Source: Leptospira koniambonensis
GTDB lineage: Bacteria; Spirochaetota; Leptospiria; Leptospirales; Leptospiraceae
NCBI RefSeq assembly: GCF_004769555.1
Contig: NZ_RQFY01000007.1
Location: 248,001-312,000 of the forward strand
Direction: 5' to 3'
DNA length: 64,000 nt
The notes below the pieces were generated by a model. That model saw only the letters and a list, made by a program, of their open reading frames with translations. It had not been told where the DNA came from and made no database searches. The translations under genes and the position numbers were made by a program. Of the stretch, positions 33,857-44,600 are shown piece by piece. How positions within the stretch are numbered: the first letter of the stretch is position 1; each line of letters begins with the position of its first letter.

Positions 33857-35302
33857 ATGAATTTTTCCACTCCACTCTTTCTATTCTTCTTTTTGCTTAT
33901 ATTTGGGCTGAGATGGATTCTTCCCAGGCTGAAATTCCTTCCAGAATGGGTTCCGAAGCCATTTTTGCTAGCGGGAAGCTATTTCTTTTATATATCCTGG
34001 AATCCCAAATTTGGGTTCCTTCTTTTTGGGACTACTATCCTGGATTATTGGATTGGAAGAACAATGGATCAGAAAGAAGGAAGGTCTCGTGCAATCTTGC
34101 TTTCTATTTCTCTTATTTTAAATTTAGGGGTTTTAGCATTTTTTAAATATTTCATTTTCTTTATGCAGTCCGGAAATGCCGTAATATCGGCATTTGGGCT
34201 AAATTTAAGTTTTCCTGTATGGCGCATTGTGCTCCCCGTAGGTATCTCTTTTTATACTTTTCAGTCTCTAAGTTACACGATCGATGTGTTCAGAAGAGAA
34301 ATTTTACCTGAAAAAAATTTCTGGAACTACGCACTCTTTCTCTCCTTCTTCCCTCAGTTGGTTGCAGGGCCGATCGTTCCAGCAAAGACCTTTTTGCCCC
34401 AGCTTAAGACTTGGGTGGCATGGAGGGAACTCCCTCTCAGAGAAGGCCTCGTTTTAGTTTTGATCGGTGTATGGAAGAAGGTTGTGATTGCGGATCAGCT
34501 TTCTATCTTACCCGATTCTTTTTATCGTTCTCCTTTGGAACTTTCGAGTGCCTATGCATGGGCAGCAGTTTTTGCATATTCTCTTCAGATCTATTGTGAT
34601 TTTAGCGGGTATACTGATATTGCCTTGGGTTCCGCTCTTCTTCTTGGCTTCAAACTGACTGAAAATTTTAGGATGCCTTATCTTGCGTCTGGATTTTCTG
34701 ATTTTTGGAGAAGATGGCATATCTCTCTTTCTTCTTGGCTTAGGAATTATTTATACATTCCTTTAGGCGGTAATCGTAAATCTGAACTCAGAACTTATAT
34801 AAATCTATTCTTAACCATGCTTTTGGGTGGTTTATGGCATGGTGCCAGTTGGAATTTTGTGGTTTGGGGCGGATTTCACGGTATTTTCTTAGGGTTAGAA
34901 AGATTGGGTAAAAAATTTTGGCCCGGTTTCTTCTCCCCTGAAAATGGATCTGGAATTTTAGGAAGGTTCTCTTATAGGATCTTTGTGATCTTATCTGTGG
35001 TTCTTTGTTGGGTATTTTTTAGATCTCCGAATTGGAAGACTACAGGGATCGTTTTCGAAAAACTTTTTAGGCTTTCGAACGGTACGGATCCTACGATTTC
35101 TTCTTTGCGTATTTTGTTTATCTCATTCTTTTTATTTTTTGTCGCGACTTGGATCGGAAATCGTGACGAGAAAGATGGTAGTTTTAGGAAATTTTACGAA
35201 AGTTTACACCCAGTAAGTTTCGGAATTTTGGTTGGTACTGGACTCTTACTCGGAGCTGTATTCTCTTCCGAGTCACAGCCGTTTATTTATTTTGTTTTTT
35301 GA
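33857..35302 (+). CDS. MBOAT-family membrane O-acyltransferase (AlgI/DltB-like)
   Basis: The 481-residue protein has about ten membrane segments. The family core is clear: SFFPQLVAGPIV, FWRRWHISLSSWLRNYLYIPLGGNR, and the catalytic histidine in LLGGLWHGASWNFVVWGGFHG. AlgI-type enzymes transfer acyl groups (often acetyl) onto exported polysaccharides, together with an SGNH partner. Such a partner is at 36857-38401, so the pair probably acylates a surface glycan. It overlaps the convergent membrane gene by 16 bases. Confidence 0.9.
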   Translation: MNFSTPLFLFFFLLIFGLRWILPRLKFLPEWVPKPFLLAGSYFFYISWNPKFGFLLFGTTILDYWIGRTMDQKEGRSRAILLSISLILNLGVLAFFKYFIFFMQSGNAVISAFGLNLSFPVWRIVLPVGISFYTFQSLSYTIDVFRREILPEKNFWNYALFLSFFPQLVAGPIVPAKTFLPQLKTWVAWRELPLREGLVLVLIGVWKKVVIADQLSILPDSFYRSPLELSSAYAWAAVFAYSLQIYCDFSGYTDIALGSALLLGFKLTENFRMPYLASGFSDFWRRWHISLSSWLRNYLYIPLGGNRKSELRTYINLFLTMLLGGLWHGASWNFVVWGGFHGIFLGLERLGKKFWPGFFSPENGSGILGRFSYRIFVILSVVLCWVFFRSPNWKTTGIVFEKLFRLSNGTDPTISSLRILFISFFLFFVATWIGNRDEKDGSFRKFYESLHPVSFGILVGTGLLLGAVFSSESQPFIYFVF

Positions 35303-36765
35303 ACTGGTCTTTGCAGATAATCTCTGATCTTCTCAGTTTCATCGTAGACCCAAATTTTTCCGTTTCCGGATCCACAATTTAGAACTCGAGAAGGTTCTCC
35401 ATAGAATGATTTGATCCTGGATTCTCCGAGTCCTTCTGGCAAGATCGCGATTGGGCCCTCTGGCGGGAATAGGAACCATTCTTTATTGGAAACTGAATAA
35501 GATCCTTCTAATGTGCTGAAATCTATTGGATAAGCTAGGACTCTTTTTTCGGAATATGTAAGTATTCGTCTGGCTTTTCGAGGTTCTGAAAGTACGAACA
35601 CGAACGAATCTTTTTCTTTCCATTCATCTACACAAATAGTTTCAGGTGGTCGGAGAGATTCCCATGGATCTCTGAATTGCCCGGCTCCTTCTCCAAATGA
35701 AGCGAATATCCCAAGTCCGAATATCAGTCCTAAAAATGCAAAATTTCTGGAATGGCTTAGATAGTTTTGGTTTTTGATAGAAGGCAAAATCCCAAATAAA
35801 ACCGGGACCATCACGATTGCAGGCAGGCTGTATTTGAGTGAATTTTGGCCTGAATATAGCCCAAGTAAAGGCGGTAATATGCAAAGGCAGAGCTGGAAAT
35901 ATCCTAAAAATCCATAACTATACCCGGATTCTTTTCCCTTTCTTAAACATAAGATCCCGCCAAGGATCGCAAATGCGAGAAAGATCCCTGAAAGTTTTAG
36001 GCTCAGTATCGCTGTGAAAAAATCTGTCCACCAATGTGAGATTGATTCGAGTGCGGAAAATTTATTTGGCGAGTTGATCGTTAAAAATATTTTTATGAAA
36101 GAATTAAGCCCTAGTCCGATTAAGCCTGTTGCGAAAAATCGAATGGAAATCAGCGGAAAGGAAACTCCCCAACGACCGTACCTTCTCGCCCAAGCAAGCA
36201 AGGTCGGCAGATATAATTCTAAAATTAAGATCCTATCTGAAACTGTGAGTAGAGAAAGAAGTGGGAGAATGGAATATTTTGGAACTTTCTCCCTTTTTAA
36301 ATAGGGCCAGATCCAGAGACTTGTGAGAAACGCGCTGATATGTACGGATGGAAAATATAAAAAGTATAATAGAGGGAATTTTTCGGCGATCAGAAACAGA
36401 AAAGATAATGTGAGTAAGCTGAATACATAACTTTGGGGCCTTGGCATTTTGGGCTCCATTGCTCGTATAAATCTTCCTAAAAGATAAGCGAGTAATATAG
36501 TTTGGAAGATTGCGTAGAGTGTTAATGTCCTGAAAACATTCTCAGTTATATAGCCGAATATAAAAACGATAGGTAGGTCCGGAAAAAAATAAGGTGTGGG
36601 AGCGAACGACCAGGCCCTTAAGGAACCTCCATCTCTAAGCACATCGATTAACACGGAAGGAAGATACAGAGCTTCTACGTTCCAGAAAATTTCTTTAGGC
36701 GCAGTAAATAGGGAGAATATAAGTGAGGCTAGGAAAATAATTATAGAAGTCCAGAGCCAAACCAC
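35287..36765 (-). CDS. Polytopic membrane protein of unknown function
   Basis: The 492-residue protein has about ten hydrophobic segments in the N-terminal 380 residues, followed by a soluble C-terminal domain of about 110 residues (PPETICVDEWKEKDSFVFVL). The layout resembles GT-C glycosyltransferases and related exported-glycan enzymes, but no DxD/DE signature loop could be identified. It lies between the MBOAT and SGNH genes on the opposite strand, which suggests a linked role in surface glycan biology. Inferred. Confidence 0.6.
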   Translation of the reverse strand: MVWLWTSIIIFLASLIFSLFTAPKEIFWNVEALYLPSVLIDVLRDGGSLRAWSFAPTPYFFPDLPIVFIFGYITENVFRTLTLYAIFQTILLAYLLGRFIRAMEPKMPRPQSYVFSLLTLSFLFLIAEKFPLLYFLYFPSVHISAFLTSLWIWPYLKREKVPKYSILPLLSLLTVSDRILILELYLPTLLAWARRYGRWGVSFPLISIRFFATGLIGLGLNSFIKIFLTINSPNKFSALESISHWWTDFFTAILSLKLSGIFLAFAILGGILCLRKGKESGYSYGFLGYFQLCLCILPPLLGLYSGQNSLKYSLPAIVMVPVLFGILPSIKNQNYLSHSRNFAFLGLIFGLGIFASFGEGAGQFRDPWESLRPPETICVDEWKEKDSFVFVLSEPRKARRILTYSEKRVLAYPIDFSTLEGSYSVSNKEWFLFPPEGPIAILPEGLGESRIKSFYGEPSRVLNCGSGNGKIWVYDETEKIRDYLQRPVQKTK

Positions 36766-36856
36766 TTGGGAATCCTGGCCAATGCCTCATCCTAGGTAAA
36801 GTAGAAAACGAAACAATTTCTGGACAAAGAGGCAATTACTTTCAGTTTATGGAACT

Positions 36857-38401
36857 GTGCCCCGTTCCAAGTTAACGATCTTATTTTCTGTTATTATCTC
36901 AGTTATTTTTTTGGACTTCTTCTTGTTCCGATACTCGTTTTGGCTCTTGCCTAACGAATCTTCCTGGGGAGCTGATTATTTTTATAATTTTTTACACGAG
37001 TATAAGACTTTTGAAAAAATTCCGAAGCAGAAATTCCGCGTTTTAGTTATAGGTTCCAGCGTTACAGGTTATTCTATTAATCCTAAAGATTTGGAGGAAG
37101 AACTTCGTAAGGTCACTGGGAAAGATCTAGAGGTAGTCTTTTTATCTTATGCTGGTATGCCTCCTTTGGATGCTTACTTGATGAAGGACCAATTCCTGAG
37201 TTTATCCCCAGATCTTATTGTGTATCCAGTGAACTTTGTGGATTGGAGATTGTACAGGACTTATGTTCTGGATCCTAAGAACGGCAAGAATGAAACTGCG
37301 GAAGAATCTAAACTAATCCTGGATGCTTTGGACTTTAGGGATGCTCCCCAATCTAAGATTATTTTTCCTTTGGAAACTCTATTGGAGTTTTGGGATTTAA
37401 TAGGATTGGAGAAGAGTGCGGAATATCTAGCTGCTTCTATCTTTGGTTCTTATCGTTATAAGGAAATTTATTGGAAAATTTCTTCTTCTCTTTATGAACA
37501 TCGATTTGGTAGGAACTCCAGCTTTATAGAATACAACGGTGTGGATATTCCTGAGAAGGTGACCTTTAGAGGTTGGACCGGGAAAGTTTTTTCTTTTCAG
37601 CCTAAACCTTATATGGCTCGAAAAGGTTTTTATATCCAGGTAGTGGAAGAAGTCCTGAAGGATGGAAAGCTGATCCTGGACTTGGAAAATTCTACTCATA
37701 CAGTTAAGCAAACCTTGGAATTTAAGAGCCCTGGCTGGAAAAAAATTCTTTTAGATCCTAAGTTTTTGGAACAAGGGGAGAAGGATCACTGGATCCGAGC
37801 GGAAGTTTCTAATACTTGGGTCCCTTATCTTGCGGGACCTGAACATAAGGATTGGGCTCGGGATGTTTTAGGAATTAGACTCCAACAGCTTTTTGGGAAA
37901 GAAGATGATCTTTCTCTTTTGAACAAAAGACCAGTGAGAGAAGAAAGGACAGAAGACCTACGCTTTCTAGGGATGTCCGATAAGGAATATGAAGAATATT
38001 TTTACTTTCGACTTCTTACAGACCTAAAAAAAAGACCAGGTTTACAGTACATTCAGGTGTTGGCGGACTCTAAGAAGAAGATCGCAAAAGAAAAGTTCCG
38101 ACCCATTCTTCATTTTCGTTATATGAAGAAGTTACTTTCTTTTTTCAAAGAAAAGGATTTGCCATTTCTCTTAATAAACAATCCTGAAAACCCAGTCTGC
38201 CTTTCCTGGTATGGGGATTCGGAATGGTACAAAGAGCATTTGTCTTATCTTGGCGAAATCAGTGGCGGCGGGGACAATTTTGCGGATCTAAGCCGGGCTT
38301 TGCCTTCTACAGATTTTTGGGACTTCCATCATCTTACGTATGAAGGGACTCATAAGATGAATTCTAAGTATGCTTCGCTCATATCTAAATTTGTCGAATG
38401 A
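36857..38401 (+). CDS. SGNH-hydrolase-like membrane-anchored protein, probable MBOAT partner
   Basis: The 514-residue protein starts with GTG and has one N-terminal membrane anchor (LTILFSVIISVIFLDFFLF). The nucleophile block is VLVIGSSVTGYSINP and the C-terminal catalytic-type block is DFWDFHHLTYEGTHKM, as in AlgJ/DltD-type partners of MBOAT acyltransferases. A long insert of roughly 200 residues (about 200-400) is unassigned. It carries one GGAACTCC word (37512), read Arg-Asn-Ser. Confidence 0.75.
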   Translation: MPRSKLTILFSVIISVIFLDFFLFRYSFWLLPNESSWGADYFYNFLHEYKTFEKIPKQKFRVLVIGSSVTGYSINPKDLEEELRKVTGKDLEVVFLSYAGMPPLDAYLMKDQFLSLSPDLIVYPVNFVDWRLYRTYVLDPKNGKNETAEESKLILDALDFRDAPQSKIIFPLETLLEFWDLIGLEKSAEYLAASIFGSYRYKEIYWKISSSLYEHRFGRNSSFIEYNGVDIPEKVTFRGWTGKVFSFQPKPYMARKGFYIQVVEEVLKDGKLILDLENSTHTVKQTLEFKSPGWKKILLDPKFLEQGEKDHWIRAEVSNTWVPYLAGPEHKDWARDVLGIRLQQLFGKEDDLSLLNKRPVREERTEDLRFLGMSDKEYEEYFYFRLLTDLKKRPGLQYIQVLADSKKKIAKEKFRPILHFRYMKKLLSFFKEKDLPFLLINNPENPVCLSWYGDSEWYKEHLSYLGEISGGGDNFADLSRALPSTDFWDFHHLTYEGTHKMNSKYASLISKFVE

Positions 38402-38478
38402 CAGTCCGTGGTCTTAGAAAAAAATAGAGAAAAACAATGAAATGCGGACTTTAAGTCTGAGAGCGGTAAATAAGTTCT

Positions 38479-39525
38479 ATGAGCAAAATTAACGTAGCTG
38501 TTTTGGGAGCCACTGGTTCCGTCGGGCAAAGGTTTATCCAACTTTTGGAAAACCATCCTTATTTTCAGGTAACTCACTTATGTGCATCTGAGAATAGTGC
38601 AGGCAAAACATATGCGGACGTTATGAAGAAGCGTTGGAAGATCTCAGGCGATATTCCTAAATATGCTCGTGACATAATTATCACATTACCAGATCCTAAG
38701 GTTACTCCAGGTGTGAAACTGGCGTTTTCGGGTCTGGATGCTTCTGTTGCAGGAGAGGTAGAAACTTCTTTTGCAGAAGCTGGTATTCATATTATTTCTA
38801 ATTCTAAAAATCATAGAATGGTGGAGAATGTACCTCTTCTTTCCGCAGAAGTGAACGCAAATCATTTGGATGTGCTTTCCAGCCAAAAAACTCCAGGTAA
38901 GATCATCACTAACTCCAATTGTACGATCATGGGAGTGACCATCTCTCTAAAACCTCTATACGAAAAATTCGGCATAGAGTCCGTTATGTTATTCTCTATG
39001 CAGGCGATCTCCGGAGCAGGGTATCCAGGAGTTCCTACCATGGATATTTTGGGGAACGTAGTCCCTTTTATAGGCGGAGAAGAAGATAAAGCCGAGATCG
39101 AGCCTCTAAAATGTCTTGGAAAGACCGAAGGTGGTAAGATTGTGAATGCGGATTTTAAAATTTCCGCGCATTGTAATCGAGTTCCTGTTTTTGACGGGCA
39201 TACAGTTTGTGTTTCCGTGAAATTCAAGAAGAAGCCTAGTGAATCCGAAATTTTAGAAGCCTGGTCTTCATTTAAAGGCGAGCCTCAAGAATTAAAGTTG
39301 CCTCTCGCTCCGGATTTTCCGATTCTTTATCGTCAAGAAGAAGACAGACCTCAGCCTCGTCTCGACCTGGAAACAGGGAGAGGTATGACTACCGTAGTTG
39401 GAAGACTTAGACCGGATCCGATTTTGGATTGGAAATATGTTGTCCTAAGTCATAATACGGTCCGTGGGGCTGCCGGTGCCGCGATTTTAAACGCGGAATT
39501 GATGTATCGGAAAAACCTACTCTAG
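38479..39525 (+). CDS. asd: Aspartate-semialdehyde dehydrogenase
   Basis: This NADPH enzyme makes aspartate semialdehyde for lysine, diaminopimelate, methionine and threonine. The 348-residue protein has the dinucleotide fold [14 protein letters not shown], the active-site cysteine in [12 protein letters not shown], and [14 protein letters not shown] with [14 protein letters not shown]. It belongs to the archaeal/fungal-type branch rather than the E. coli type. asd on CII is a known feature of Leptospira. The gene is followed after 16 bases by a large unknown gene. Confidence 0.95.
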   Translation: MSKINVAVLGATGSVGQRFIQLLENHPYFQVTHLCASENSAGKTYADVMKKRWKISGDIPKYARDIIITLPDPKVTPGVKLAFSGLDASVAGEVETSFAEAGIHIISNSKNHRMVENVPLLSAEVNANHLDVLSSQKTPGKIITNSNCTIMGVTISLKPLYEKFGIESVMLFSMQAISGAGYPGVPTMDILGNVVPFIGGEEDKAEIEPLKCLGKTEGGKIVNADFKISAHCNRVPVFDGHTVCVSVKFKKKPSESEILEAWSSFKGEPQELKLPLAPDFPILYRQEEDRPQPRLDLETGRGMTTVVGRLRPDPILDWKYVVLSHNTVRGAAGAAILNAELMYRKNLL

Positions 39526-39541
39526 TCGAAGAGGATGACTC

Positions 39542-41512
39542 ATGCTGGATCCCCAATCTCCGGAACTCAAGGTAGCGGATTATAACTCAGCCTTACAGTT
39601 AACCCAAGCCTTAGAGGCCAGAGGGGATTTCCAGTACAAAGGAATTCATAAACTAGTACTGATCATTGGTGATTGGACTGAAAAGTTCGTAGCAAATAAA
39701 ATTCTTCCTAGCGCGGAACAACTCTCCAGAGAGCTAACCTTGGACAAGGAAAGGGTAAACGCCTATCTTAGAGAGATGAGCGCGCGCCAAAATCCTCCTA
39801 TCGTAAAAAAGATTTGCATGGTGGATTATAATCCTACCGGAGATTCTTCCGACGGAAAGATCGCTTCTTTTCTAAGATTGATCACAGTATTTGCCAGACC
39901 TTCTCAAACGGATGCAGGTTCTAGCCATAGATATGTGGATGGAGTGAACCAAACTTCTTTCAGTTCCATCCAAAGATGGGTAAAGGAGAAGAGGCAGTTC
40001 CCTGGTAAAGAAGGTTTCCAAAAGTGGATCTACGATTGTATTGATAATAATAAATTAAGCGAGACCTACGCTTCTTCTGAAATTGGGAATTTGTTTCAGG
40101 ATAATTTTGATGTTACTCCTGTTTTAAAACAAACCACGATCAATATTCATCTAAAACCAGTTCTTAAAAAGTTAGTAGATTCTAGAATTCTGTATTTTTA
40201 TAGAAATGAGAATGCATTAAGTCCAGGGAACCGTTCTGTTTTTTATTATAATGTCCAAGATGAGATCATCGCAAGGCTGGATACTTATAAAAAATATCTG
40301 AACGAAAGGATTATCCCGGAACTCCAAAGGATTGGAGTGTTAGGTAATTTTTCGGACCAAGATCTTCAGAATACTCGTTCTATTGCAGGACAAGTCCTTC
40401 CTTTTTTAAGCCCAGCTTATGGTGATCAAAAAACCGCAGTTGAGGAACTTCTTTCTCTCATCCATTTTGAAGAAGAGGAGAAGGAGAAAAAAGAAAAAGA
40501 AGAGAAGAAGGCCAAACTTTCCGAATTACTCGATTATATTAAATCTGCAAATCGTTTGGTGGATTTGAATTATCTTCGTTTCCGCGGAGAACCTATCGAA
40601 GAAGAAGTCAAAAACCTGATCGTTAATCATGATATGATCATGAGCGCCGACTTTGCGGATAAAAAGGGCCTGTATGTTTTCGTTCTTCACAAAGATTGTA
40701 TTAATGGTGCAGTCGAGACTGCGAAAAGGGTTCTTACTGCGACTGGGAATGATAGTGAGATCCGTGTTTTAGCAAAAATGAATATCCGGGACATGATGGA
40801 GTCTCGCGAGGCGAGTGCTCAATTTGAGAAATTGGAATATTCTTCTCTTTTTAAATATCTTCCTTTTATCACCAGATTTTTCAGATCTCTTTTCGGAAAT
40901 AACGTAGTTCACAGATTCGAAGCAGAAGAGATTAGAGCAAGACTTGCGTCGGAACAGAATAAAAAAATCCTAGAAGCAAGGACCAAGGTCGCTCAGGAAG
41001 AGAAAGTCAAACTCGCCGAACGAAGAGTAAAAGACAGAGAAGCAGCCGAGGCGACTGCAAAAGCCAGGGCTGCGGCCGCAGTCGCAAATTCAGACTCGAG
41101 CGCTCCCGCAAGAAGTTCGGGGCTTAGTTCTGAACAAGAGGCGGAAATTAAACGAAATCTTTCTGCGGTTTTAGATGTGATAGACCATGCTTGGAGCCAG
41201 GATGAACTTCCGGATAGAGAATATCTCTTGCAGGCTTTAGGCGGGGATATGGATGAAAATACTCTGATCAACTTTCTGAAAAAGAATGCAAAAAAGGAAA
41301 TCCATTCCTTTATGGTTAGAAATCAGGAAGAGCAGTATTCTTTTCCGATCCTTATCAGCCGAAGGTTTATGAAAAAGAACGGCAAGGCCTTGCTGGATAA
41401 GGCGAAGAGGATCGTAGACGAGCAGAAAAATGCGGGAATGCCTGAACAGGAAAAATTCGATTTTTATATTTCTTTCGAAGATTTTCTGAACAGAACCCTT
41501 CCTAAAATCTGA
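39542..41512 (+). CDS. Large cytosolic protein of unknown function with coiled coil
   Basis: The 656-residue protein starts with ATG after a GAGG ribosome site. Near residues 60-80 is a winged-helix-like pattern ([24 protein letters not shown]). Two charged coiled coils are at about 305-330 ([16 protein letters not shown]) and 465-525 (Ala/Arg/Glu-rich). The segment from about 440 includes one hydrophobic stretch ([17 protein letters not shown]). No catalytic motif is recognised. It lies between asd and pyk, all in one direction. Confidence 0.65.
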   Translation: MLDPQSPELKVADYNSALQLTQALEARGDFQYKGIHKLVLIIGDWTEKFVANKILPSAEQLSRELTLDKERVNAYLREMSARQNPPIVKKICMVDYNPTGDSSDGKIASFLRLITVFARPSQTDAGSSHRYVDGVNQTSFSSIQRWVKEKRQFPGKEGFQKWIYDCIDNNKLSETYASSEIGNLFQDNFDVTPVLKQTTINIHLKPVLKKLVDSRILYFYRNENALSPGNRSVFYYNVQDEIIARLDTYKKYLNERIIPELQRIGVLGNFSDQDLQNTRSIAGQVLPFLSPAYGDQKTAVEELLSLIHFEEEEKEKKEKEEKKAKLSELLDYIKSANRLVDLNYLRFRGEPIEEEVKNLIVNHDMIMSADFADKKGLYVFVLHKDCINGAVETAKRVLTATGNDSEIRVLAKMNIRDMMESREASAQFEKLEYSSLFKYLPFITRFFRSLFGNNVVHRFEAEEIRARLASEQNKKILEARTKVAQEEKVKLAERRVKDREAAEATAKARAAAAVANSDSSAPARSSGLSSEQEAEIKRNLSAVLDVIDHAWSQDELPDREYLLQALGGDMDENTLINFLKKNAKKEIHSFMVRNQEEQYSFPILISRRFMKKNGKALLDKAKRIVDEQKNAGMPEQEKFDFYISFEDFLNRTLPKI

Positions 41513-41552
41513 GCTCGGATCATTAGAGCAATTTTAATAAAACCGAATATAC

Positions 41553-42983
41553 ATGAAGAATGAATTAGTTAATTTCAGAAAAACTAAAATTATCTGCACG
41601 ATTGGCCCAGCAACCGCCGACAAAAAAATGATCCAATCCCTTGCAGAAGCAGGGATGAATATCGCCAGATTGAATATGTCCCACGGAAATCATGACTTCC
41701 ACAGGTCCGTGATCCGTGCAATTAAGTCTTTGAACAAAGATGTATTAAAACATCCGATCGCAATTTTATTGGATACCCAAGGTCCAGAGATCCGCACCGG
41801 AGATCTGCAAGTGGATCATTTGGATCTGAAAGTGGGGGAATCTTTTACCTTTCATATCATTCCAGGAGAAGAGTCCGAGGAACAATCTGTTTTCGTAAAC
41901 TATCGCGATATCGTAAAAGATCTTAAGATCGGTGACAGGGTTACTGTAGATAATGGCCTCATCAATCTTGTAGTAGAAGAGATCCAAGAAACTGCTTTAA
42001 AATGTAAAGTAGTAGATGGCGGAAAATTAGGTTCTCGTAAACATATTAATCTTCCAGGGATCCGAGTGAATTTGCCTTCTATCACTCAGAAAGACCATAA
42101 GGACATTCTTTTTGGTTTGGAAGAAGATGTGGATTTTATCGCACTTTCATTCGTTCGTTCTGCGGAAGATATCCATCAACTCCGCCAGATCATAGAAGAA
42201 AATAACGGTCATACAGATATCATCGCTAAGATAGAAGACCAAGAAGCAGTGAAAAACATGATAGAGATCGTGGAAGCTGCTGATGGAGTGATGGTAGCGA
42301 GAGGAGATCTTGGAGTGGAGCTACCTATTGAGGAACTTCCACTGATCCAACGTGCTATTATTAGGGAATGTGCGATCAAAGGGAAACGAGTGATCGTTGC
42401 GACTCACCTCTTGGAATCCATGATCAATAATCCTTCTCCTACCCGCGCGGAAGTGACTGATGTTGCCAACGCAGTTTTCGAAGAATCTGATGCAATCATG
42501 TTGTCCGGTGAAACTGCCGCAGGAAAATTCCCAGTTCGTTGTGTGGATATGCTCCACAAGATCTCGGAACGAGTGGAGAAGGCGCCGGGGTTAGGTTATG
42601 TTTTGGAAAGAGTTCCTTCCAATAAGAAAGAAGAGATGGCCAGATCAGCTGCCATGCTTTCCGATTCTATCAAATCGCCTGCAATTATAGTGATTACCAG
42701 GAGGGGAACTACTGCTTTAAACGTGGCTTCTTTTCATCCTAGGTTCCCGCTCATCTATGCTTTTACCAATATGACTACTGTCAGACGTAAACTTTGGCTG
42801 ACCCGAAGTGTGATTCCTTATCGGATCGATTTTTCCAGTGACCCAGAGAAAACTATCAAACTCGCGATCGAAACTTTGAAATCGAGTGGTAGAGTAAAGG
42901 ATGGGGACCAGGTGGTGATCTTGTCGGATATTATTGCGGGTGCTGACCGAGTTGAGACGATCCAGATCCGAGAGGTGAAGTGA
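41553..42983 (+). CDS. pyk: Pyruvate kinase
   Basis: This glycolytic enzyme makes pyruvate and ATP from phosphoenolpyruvate. The 476-residue protein has [13 protein letters not shown], the K+/substrate region [13 protein letters not shown], the catalytic [12 protein letters not shown] and [12 protein letters not shown], and [18 protein letters not shown]. The C-terminal allosteric domain is complete ([19 protein letters not shown]). A GGAACTCC word follows the stop by eight bases. Confidence 0.95.
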   Translation: MKNELVNFRKTKIICTIGPATADKKMIQSLAEAGMNIARLNMSHGNHDFHRSVIRAIKSLNKDVLKHPIAILLDTQGPEIRTGDLQVDHLDLKVGESFTFHIIPGEESEEQSVFVNYRDIVKDLKIGDRVTVDNGLINLVVEEIQETALKCKVVDGGKLGSRKHINLPGIRVNLPSITQKDHKDILFGLEEDVDFIALSFVRSAEDIHQLRQIIEENNGHTDIIAKIEDQEAVKNMIEIVEAADGVMVARGDLGVELPIEELPLIQRAIIRECAIKGKRVIVATHLLESMINNPSPTRAEVTDVANAVFEESDAIMLSGETAAGKFPVRCVDMLHKISERVEKAPGLGYVLERVPSNKKEEMARSAAMLSDSIKSPAIIVITRRGTTALNVASFHPRFPLIYAFTNMTTVRRKLWLTRSVIPYRIDFSSDPEKTIKLAIETLKSSGRVKDGDQVVILSDIIAGADRVETIQIREVK

Positions 42984-42988
42984 GGTTT

Positions 42989-43004
42989 GTAGGAACTCCA
43001 GACT
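42989..43004 (+). repeat. 16-base direct repeat, left copy
   Basis: GTAGGAACTCCAGACT, directly after pyk. The identical 16 bases occur at 49550-49565 in the same orientation. It is an extended form of the dispersed word. Confidence 0.8.
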
Positions 43005-43275
43005 AGTCTGAAGAGTCCTCGATCCCTTGATTCAGCAATTTTAGGACCCAATCCTGAAGCCCCAGGCTTTGGAAGGCTTCAATTATCATTCCCGTATAGC
43101 TAATGGAAGATTGCAATCTTTCAAAACTCAGTCGAACCTGTAGTTTTTTGATTTGTAGATATAGTTGGAGCTCTTCCTTACTCATTTCGGAAGGATCTTT
43201 CCAGGGAGTGTAGTCTTCTCCTGAAAGAGGATTCAGGGAGAAAATGCGATTTTCTTTGTTTTTTGTCTTACTCAT
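43003..43275 (-). CDS. Small protein, third gene of a YqjD/YqjE-like set
   Basis: The 90-residue protein is charged at its N-terminus (MSKTKNKENRIFSL), contains one helix-rich block (SKEELQLYLQIKKLQVRLSFERL), and ends acidic (GIEDSSD). It is last in the minus-strand order YqjD-like, YqjE-like, this gene, comparable in position to E. coli yqjK. No sequence family is recognised. Its stop lies in a 12-base palindrome, CAGACTAGTCTG (42999-43010). Confidence 0.6.
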   Translation of the reverse strand: MSKTKNKENRIFSLNPLSGEDYTPWKDPSEMSKEELQLYLQIKKLQVRLSFERLQSSISYTGMIIEAFQSLGLQDWVLKLLNQGIEDSSD

Positions 43276-43296
43276 GGTCGGGAGTTCCTTCCACTT

Positions 43297-43680
43297 CTAC
43301 GCTTTAAGCTTCCGAATAAGAGCGAAAACGCCTAACAAGGAAATGAAAAGGCAAAGACCACCAGTTCCCAAAGCCGCAGGTAGTGGATCTCCTGCAAATT
43401 GCCTCTGCAAAAAGAGGAAAAAAGCGGCTAGAAAGAATAATACGCTTAAACTTATAAAGAAAAGAGCAATTCGGAAGAATATATAGGCTTGAATACCTAA
43501 AACAATCTTTTCTGTTGCGATTTTTTTCGCGTATAGGAGAAGAGTTTCGAAATATTCTGCGATTGAGTTGATAAAAGCGAGCAGGTGTTCCTTCAGTTCG
43601 AAATTTGAAAATGAAGTTCCCTCCTGCTTCTCGGTATTTTCGTGAGGAATTTCTTCTGAATCCGTTCTTTTGGCGGTCAA
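43297..43680 (-). CDS. Phage-holin-family (YqjE-like) membrane protein
   Basis: The 127-residue protein has two adjacent membrane helices (YIFFRIALFFISLSVLFFLAAFFLF and AALGTGGLCLFISLLGVFALI) after an amphipathic N-terminal half. This matches the holin-like DUF1469/Holin-X group, where proteins such as YqjE pair with DUF883 proteins. It is 13 bases downstream of such a gene. The role is probably envelope stress-related rather than lysis; inference. Confidence 0.7.
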   Translation of the reverse strand: MTAKRTDSEEIPHENTEKQEGTSFSNFELKEHLLAFINSIAEYFETLLLYAKKIATEKIVLGIQAYIFFRIALFFISLSVLFFLAAFFLFLQRQFAGDPLPAALGTGGLCLFISLLGVFALIRKLKA

Positions 43681-43693
43681 TTGATGTTCCGTA

Positions 43694-43972
43694 TTATTTT
43701 CTTCGACCGATAAGCATTCCTACGATCATGCCTATCCCGACTCCAACCCCTAATCCGATCAAAGTTGCTTTCTGGGGATTTTCTTTAATATAAGTTCCAG
43801 TTTGATCAATGATCTGTTTGGCCTTTTCACTAGTTTCGCCAGTGACTTGCTTCAATTTTTCCTTTAGGTCAGATACGTGTTCCAAGTATTCCTCCCGGGC
43901 CTTACCTGTAATTTGTTTGGCCTTATCTTTCAAAATTTGGAGTTCTTCGCTTAGATTATCACCTTTAGACAT
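43694..43972 (-). CDS. DUF883-type (YqjD/ElaB-like) protein
   Basis: The 92-residue protein has an amphipathic coiled helix ([20 protein letters not shown]) and a C-terminal glycine-zipper membrane anchor ([20 protein letters not shown]) preceded by [11 protein letters not shown]. This is the signature of YqjD/ElaB/YgaM proteins, which in E. coli tether stationary-phase ribosomes to the inner membrane. It is first in a three-gene set. Confidence 0.8.
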   Translation of the reverse strand: MSKGDNLSEELQILKDKAKQITGKAREEYLEHVSDLKEKLKQVTGETSEKAKQIIDQTGTYIKENPQKATLIGLGVGVGIGMIVGMLIGRRK

Positions 43973-44177
43973 AAGAACGCCCTCCAGATACTTTTATGTT
44001 AGTATAGCTAATCAATTTCAAGAATTTTACATCTTGAAATCATTCAATCATAAAAATTAAGGACTTTAAATTTGACCGTAGGGATAAATAAGTCGATATA
44101 TTAGGTCTAACCGGCAAACGGATAGAAATCGAAGCGAAAACCATTCCGGTCGATGCAAGGTAAAAAGGGGATGGCAT

Positions 44178-44591
44178 ATGAATTTAATATCTAAAATAGC
44201 TAAGATAAGAAGAACTCAAAGACAGAGAATATATAATAGAGCATATCGCCAAGCTCTGAAACATTTGAAACGAGAATTTAAGGCAGAAGCCGATCGTCAC
44301 GCGCAAGCAGAGAAAGAATTAGAAAAATATTATCGTAAAGATGTAGACAGTGAGGCGAAAAAGACCCGCAAGAAAATCCAAGAGTTAGAAAATTATAAAC
44401 TTCTTCTTGAAAGAAAGGAAATGGAAATAGAATCTAAGCTTGCTTTTCTAAACGATCAACTACACAAAATCGAAGAGCTAAAAGCGAGAATGGATGGGGC
44501 TGTTAATTTAATGGCACGTGCAGGATCTCTTTCAAATGGCGCAATCGATGATGCGGAGAAGATCAAGCAGGCCTTGAAGAAAGTACTCTAA
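44178..44591 (+). CDS. Coiled-coil protein of unknown function
   Basis: The 137-residue protein is almost entirely helical and strongly charged. A basic N-terminus (IAKIRRTQRQRIYNRAYRQ) leads into a long coiled coil (about residues 30-105). An AAGGGGAT ribosome site precedes the ATG. It is followed after nine bases by the pterin dehydratase gene. No family recognised. Confidence 0.65.
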   Translation: MNLISKIAKIRRTQRQRIYNRAYRQALKHLKREFKAEADRHAQAEKELEKYYRKDVDSEAKKTRKKIQELENYKLLLERKEMEIESKLAFLNDQLHKIEELKARMDGAVNLMARAGSLSNGAIDDAEKIKQALKKVL

Positions 44592-44600
44592 CGTTGAAAT

